Shown here in pieces: positions 7,457 to 10,899 of a stretch of DNA of 10,899 nucleotides (position 1 is its first letter; every line of letters starts with the position of its first letter). The stretch is from an uncultured Opitutaceae bacterium. Its GTDB lineage: Bacteria; Verrucomicrobiota; Verrucomicrobiia; Opitutales; Opitutaceae. The notes beneath the pieces are model-generated. The model saw only the letters and a list, made by a program, of their open reading frames with translations, searched no databases and was not told where the DNA came from. The DNA is taken from assembly GCA_903885525.1 (NCBI GenBank), contig CAISJA010000233.1:1-10899 (forward strand), in the 5' to 3' direction. A program made the position numbers and the translations under genes.

Positions 7457-7927
7457 TCAGGGCGGGGCCCGGTCCGCCGCCAACGCGGCCCCCGCGTTCG
7501 GGGAGTTATTCGGCCTTCGGGCGGAAACCAGCTCCACCTCGAAATGAAGGGTCTGGCCGGCCAAAGGGTGGTTGGCATCCAGCAGCACCTCCTGTGCGTC
7601 GACGGCGAGGACGGTGACCACGGGATCGGCCGCATCAGGACCGGTCCGGAACTGGTCGCCCGCCTGGAGGGCGTCCACCGGCACCGCCGAGCGCGGCACC
7701 TTTTGCACCAGCCCCTCCTCCCGCCGGCCATAGCCCCGTTCGGGCGGAACCGCCACCTGGCGCACCTCCCCAGCCTGCATGCCCCGCAACGCCTCCTCCA
7801 GGCCCTCGATGATCTGGCCGCCCCCCTCCACGCATTCGAGAGGCGTGCCCCCGCGCGAGGTGTCGAGCACGGCACCGCCGGCGTTGCGCAGGGTGTAGTG
7901 AAAGGTCAGCAAACGGACGTCAGCCAT
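7457..7927 (-). CDS. FKBP-type peptidyl-prolyl cis-trans isomerase, SlyD-like
   Basis: This 156-aa protein should catalyse prolyl isomerisation and act as a folding helper. The FKBP fold is split in the SlyD manner. The N-terminal half (LLTFHYTLRNAGGAVLDTS, then GGGQIIEGLEEALRGMQAGE at 35-54, then VPPERGYGRR) is followed by an insert-in-flap region at about 70-118, and the fold closes with DANHPLAGQTLHFEVELV at 117-134, a strong SlyD signature. The C-terminal tail lacks the His-rich metal-binding stretch of E. coli SlyD. There is no signal peptide, so a cytoplasmic location is expected. I chose ATG at 7927 because it has GGAGG three bases upstream (7931-7935) and begins the family's MADVRLL-type N-terminus; the open frame extends 41 codons further with no similarity. 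It stands alone between two ABC systems, 167 nt after the YbbP-like permease and 129 nt before the adaptor gene. Confidence 0.93.
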   Translation of the reverse strand: MADVRLLTFHYTLRNAGGAVLDTSRGGTPLECVEGGGQIIEGLEEALRGMQAGEVRQVAVPPERGYGRREEGLVQKVPRSAVPVDALQAGDQFRTGPDAADPVVTVLAVDAQEVLLDANHPLAGQTLHFEVELVSARRPNNSPNAGAALAADRAPP

Positions 7928-7953
7928 GCCCCTCCAGTGACTCCGGCCCGGGC

Positions 7954-7975
7954 TCCCCTGACAAGGGGAATTTTT
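7954..7975 (+). terminator. Hairpin with T-run, terminator-like on the plus strand
   Basis: TCCCCT, loop GACA, then AGGGGA form a 6-bp stem followed by ATTTTT on the plus strand, the shape of a small intrinsic terminator. No plus-strand gene precedes it. On the minus strand it lies in the leader of the SlyD-like gene, about 27 nt before the ATG. There its CCCC arm could pair either with its own partner or with the GGAGGGG at the ribosome-binding site. Confidence 0.4.
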
Positions 7976-8094
7976 CCATTCACCGGCCCGACGGCAACCG
8001 ATGGGCTGGTTGCAGCTCCACCCGTCACCGACAGGTGCCACCGCGACCACCGCTCACCCGCCGGCATGAGGGCGACCCGCCGGCAGCCTCCGGC

Positions 8095-10614
8095 TCAGGT
8101 TTCCTGCCGCAGGATTTCCAATGGAGGGCTGGCGCTCACACTCCGGTTGGCCGCCCAACCGGTCAGCATCGTCAGTCCGGTGACCGCCACCACCGTGATC
8201 GCCACCGGCGCGAAAGCCGGCACCGCCGGCAGCTTGAAGACGAAATGCGCCAGCAGGGCGTGCGCGATCACGGCCAGCAGGCTGCCGGCCAGCGCGGAGA
8301 GCAAACCCAGGGCGGCGTATTCGGCCAGCATCATCCGGCGCAACTGCCCCCGCTGCGCCCCGAGGGTGCGCAACAGCACCGCTTCCCGCACCCGCTGGTG
8401 CCGGCCCATGAAGATCGCCCCGACGAGCACCACCGCCCCGGTCAGTACGGTAAAGCTGGCCAGAAAGGATGACGCCCAGGAAAGTTTGGCCAGGATTCCG
8501 TCCAGGAGCCGCAACACGAAGCCGAGGTCGATCACGGAGACGCCGGGCAGCCCGCGGGCCACGGCCCGTTGCAACCGGGCGGTCGCCTCCGGCGTTTCCG
8601 CGCGGGCCGCCGCCGCGTAAGTCGCCGGCGCGCCCTCCAGCGGCCCCGCCGGGAAGACAAAAAAGAAGTTGGTCTGCAGGCGCCGCCACTCCACCTGCCG
8701 GATGCTGCCGATCACGGCTTTCATCGGCACCCCTTGCACATCGAATTCCAGCTCGTCCCCCAGTTTCAGCCGCAGGTCCTTTGCCAGCCCTGCCTCGATG
8801 GATACCGGGATCCGCTCCACGCCCGGGGCCGCCTCCCCGGTGAAACGGCCCGCCACCACCTGCTCGGCCTCATCGAGGGTGCGCCGCCACGTCGAGCGGT
8901 ATTCCCGGCGCAAGGCCCAGGCGGGCAGCAGACTCTGCGGATCCGCGGCCAACTGCTCGGTGGTACGGCCCTGGATCGACACCAGCCGCATCGTGATGAT
9001 CGGCGAGGTCTGGAGCAGCGGCACCTGCTCGCGGGCCGCGATCTCCTGCAACCGGCCGAGCTGGTCGGGCTGCACGTCGAAAAACACCAGGTTCGGCCGC
9101 GAGCCCGCCCCCAGCCCGTCGAGCCGCGCCAGCAGCGAGGCGCGCGTCAACGCCAGGGTGAGGAGCAGGAAGGTGCCCAGGCCGAGCGATATCACCAGCA
9201 GCCGGGTGCGGTTCTGCGGACGATGGAGGTTGGCGACACCCTGGCGCCAGGCGTAGGGCAGCCAGGCGGGCTTCACCCGGCGGGCCAGGGCCACCGCCAC
9301 CCGGGCCGTGCCGGCCAGCAGGGCGAGCCCAACCCCCAGCGCCGCGCTGAAGGCCAGACCGGTGCGCCAGTGGCCGGTCTGCCAGATTGAAAACCCGGCC
9401 ACCCCGAGCACGATGGCCGCATAAACGATCCCGCGGGCCGGATCGGCCGCCGCGCCTTCCTCGCCCTGCCCGGAGCGCAACACCTGGAGCGGAGCCACCC
9501 GCCGGATTTCCAGCAGGGGCAGCAGCGTGAACAACCCGCTGATCCCCACCCCGGCGGCCAGACCCTTGCCCAGGGCGAGCCAGGAAATGGAAAACTCCGC
9601 CCCCGCAGGCAGGTACGCATGCAGGAAAAGCGGCAGGACCGCCTGCAGGACCAGCCCCAGACCGACGCCGGCCACGCTGCCCGCCAGCCCCAAGCCGAGG
9701 CCCTGCGTCAGGTAGATCGCAAAGCTGGTCCGGGCGGAGGCACCCAGGCAGCGCAGGATCGCGAGGGTGGGCAACCGCTGCCGGATATAGACATGCAGCG
9801 CGCTCGCGATCCCAACCGCGCCGAGGCATAAGGCCAGAAAACCCACCAGGCCGATGAAGGAAAAGACATTCTGCAGCGCGTCACCCAGCTGCTCGCGCCG
9901 CTCCTCCGCCGTGGTGAAAGTCCACCGCTCGCCCTTGAACTCCTCCTGCAGGGTCTTGGCCAGCGCGGCCGCATCCGTGCCGGCCGGCAGGCGGAGGTAG
10001 AGGGCATGTTGCGCCAGACTGCCGCGTTGCAGCAGGCCGGTGCTCCGCAACGCGGCCAGGCTCACCTGGACGCGCGGCGCAAACATCGCCGCCATCGGCG
10101 ACATCCCGGGATATTTCCGTAGCGCCCCGGCGACGCTGAAACTGCCCGCACCGAGGCGGAGCGCCCCGCCCACCGCCACGCCGGACTGCGTCAGCGCCGC
10201 CTCCTCGATCAGGGCGGAGTGGTCGTCGGCCAGACGGCCCGCCGCCCCGGCCGGTGCGGTCTCCACTTCCCCATAAAACGGATACCCCGCCTCCACCCCA
10301 GCCACTTGCACGAGACGGCCGGAGCCTTCCCCCAGGCCAGCCATGGTGGTCAGGCTGATGCCGTGGGCCGCCCCGCCGCCGATCTGCCGCACCCGTGCCT
10401 CCAGCGCCGGCGTGAATTCGTGCCGGCCGAACACCGCCAGGTCAGCCCCGAGCAGCCCCTTCGACTGGGCGTCGACCGCCCGGCGAAGACTGTCGCCCAG
10501 GGAGGTGATGCCGACCAGCGCCGCCACACCCAGGACGATGGCCAGGGCATGCAGCAGCAAACGGCGCCGGCTTGCCCGCGTATCCCGCCAGGCCATTTTT
10601 AGGATAAAACTCAT
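8095..10614 (-). CDS. YbbP-like ABC transporter permease (FtsX family, COG3127 type)
   Basis: This 839-aa inner-membrane permease has two FtsX repeats, as in E. coli YbbP. The first membrane segment is at about 20-38, followed by a periplasmic domain, then an FtsX block with segments at about 250-275, 298-330 and 345-368 and the motif QRLPTLAILRCLGASART (279-296). Two central segments lie at about 397-440. A further segment is at 472-490, then a second periplasmic domain (about 495-705) with the YbbP-family landmark LRREYRSTWRRTLDEAE (568-584). A final FtsX block follows at about 712-822 with REAVLLRTLGAQRGQLRR (743-760). The ATG at 10614 overlaps the ATPase stop as ATGA, so the two are coupled. 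YbbP proteins act with YbbA; the substrate is uncertain, but a link to hydrophobic or lipid-like compounds has been proposed for the family. Confidence 0.93.
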   Translation of the reverse strand: MSFILKMAWRDTRASRRRLLLHALAIVLGVAALVGITSLGDSLRRAVDAQSKGLLGADLAVFGRHEFTPALEARVRQIGGGAAHGISLTTMAGLGEGSGRLVQVAGVEAGYPFYGEVETAPAGAAGRLADDHSALIEEAALTQSGVAVGGALRLGAGSFSVAGALRKYPGMSPMAAMFAPRVQVSLAALRSTGLLQRGSLAQHALYLRLPAGTDAAALAKTLQEEFKGERWTFTTAEERREQLGDALQNVFSFIGLVGFLALCLGAVGIASALHVYIRQRLPTLAILRCLGASARTSFAIYLTQGLGLGLAGSVAGVGLGLVLQAVLPLFLHAYLPAGAEFSISWLALGKGLAAGVGISGLFTLLPLLEIRRVAPLQVLRSGQGEEGAAADPARGIVYAAIVLGVAGFSIWQTGHWRTGLAFSAALGVGLALLAGTARVAVALARRVKPAWLPYAWRQGVANLHRPQNRTRLLVISLGLGTFLLLTLALTRASLLARLDGLGAGSRPNLVFFDVQPDQLGRLQEIAAREQVPLLQTSPIITMRLVSIQGRTTEQLAADPQSLLPAWALRREYRSTWRRTLDEAEQVVAGRFTGEAAPGVERIPVSIEAGLAKDLRLKLGDELEFDVQGVPMKAVIGSIRQVEWRRLQTNFFFVFPAGPLEGAPATYAAAARAETPEATARLQRAVARGLPGVSVIDLGFVLRLLDGILAKLSWASSFLASFTVLTGAVVLVGAIFMGRHQRVREAVLLRTLGAQRGQLRRMMLAEYAALGLLSALAGSLLAVIAHALLAHFVFKLPAVPAFAPVAITVVAVTGLTMLTGWAANRSVSASPPLEILRQET

Positions 10615-10899
10615 GGGACGAGGCCCGTCGGGCACCCGGCGTCCGGGATGGCGGCGGCGGACGCGGTGGCCGGAATCCCGGTTTTCTCGTCGGACACCAC
10701 GGCGCCGTGGCGGAGGCGGAGGATGCGCTGCGTGCGGCGGGCGAGGTCGAGGTCGTGGGTCACGAGCACCAGCGTCGTCCCGCGCTCACGGTTGAGGCCG
10801 AAGATAAGCTCCACCATCGCGTCGGCTGTCTCCCCGTCGAGGTTGCCCGTCGGTTCGTCGCAGAACAGCAGGCGCGGCCGGTTGCTGAAGGCCCGCGCC
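10611..10899 (-). CDS. YbbA-like ABC transporter ATP-binding protein, N-terminus outside the window
   Basis: Only the last 95 codons are present; the gene starts beyond the right edge. The visible part begins ARAFSNRPRLLF, runs through Walker B and D-loop (LLFCDEPTGNLDGETAD) and the H-loop in VLVTHDLDLARR, and ends RILRLRHGAVVSDEK. These are standard for the LolD/YbbA/MacB ATPase group. An extra 21-residue Ala/Pro-rich tail (about TGIPATASAAAIPDAG) extends beyond the usual end. Walker A and the LSGGQ signature are expected just upstream. Its TGA overlaps the permease ATG by four bases (ATGA), so it is the partner of the YbbP-like permease. Confidence 0.93.
   Translation of the reverse strand, partial: ARAFSNRPRLLFCDEPTGNLDGETADAMVELIFGLNRERGTTLVLVTHDLDLARRTQRILRLRHGAVVSDEKTGIPATASAAAIPDAGCPTGLVP

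Overview
The window is a GC-rich, densely packed stretch of a Gram-negative bacterial chromosome. All nine supported genes lie on the minus strand, so transcription runs from high to low coordinates. The gene content (two ABC exporter systems of the MacAB and YbbAP types, a stand-alone four-helix-bundle S23/IVP-family protein, and a membrane-anchored TPR-like protein with a juxtamembrane segment rich in Trp and Arg) suggests Verrucomicrobiota, perhaps Opitutaceae. That assignment is inference from protein style and composition; there is no rRNA or marker gene here to settle it.

Layout in the direction of transcription. (1) 10899-8095: the C-terminal part of a YbbA-like ABC ATPase, cut by the window edge, overlaps by ATGA with a large YbbP-like permease of 839 aa. 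(2) 7927-7457: a SlyD-like FKBP-type prolyl isomerase. (3) 7327-2228: a MacAB-like exporter locus in the order membrane-fusion protein, ATPase, permease 1, permease 2. The permease is supplied as two paralogous half-transporters (416 and 411 aa) without a fused ATPase. No TolC-type outer-membrane factor is present in the window. (4) 2080-1: a partial gene (at least 693 codons) for a protein with one N-terminal membrane segment followed by a long helical-repeat (TPR-like) region.

The most striking item sits inside the MacAB-like operon. Exactly between the ATPase stop codon and the permease 1 start codon lies a 430-bp unit (4721-5150). It carries one gene, a 126-aa four-helix-bundle S23/IVP family protein, and is bounded by 30-bp inverted repeats that match at 27 of 30 positions. 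The repeats are built from heptanucleotide units close to GAAAATC. The inner end supplies the last ten residues of the S23 protein and two of the three bases of the permease start codon, so the S23 stop and the permease start overlap as ATGA. The arrangement resembles the intervening sequences of some bacterial 23S rRNA genes (an S23 ORF between complementary ends that form a stem cut by RNase III), but here it sits in an mRNA operon.

No stretch longer than 300 bases lacks a gene. The longest gaps are 7928-8094 (167 bp, with a hairpin followed by a T-run reading on the plus strand), 2081-2227 (147 bp, with a weak hairpin) and 7328-7456 (129 bp, no clear signal apart from a possible 6-bp hairpin at 7364-7379). 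No tRNA, rRNA, CRISPR array or recognisable transposase gene was seen.
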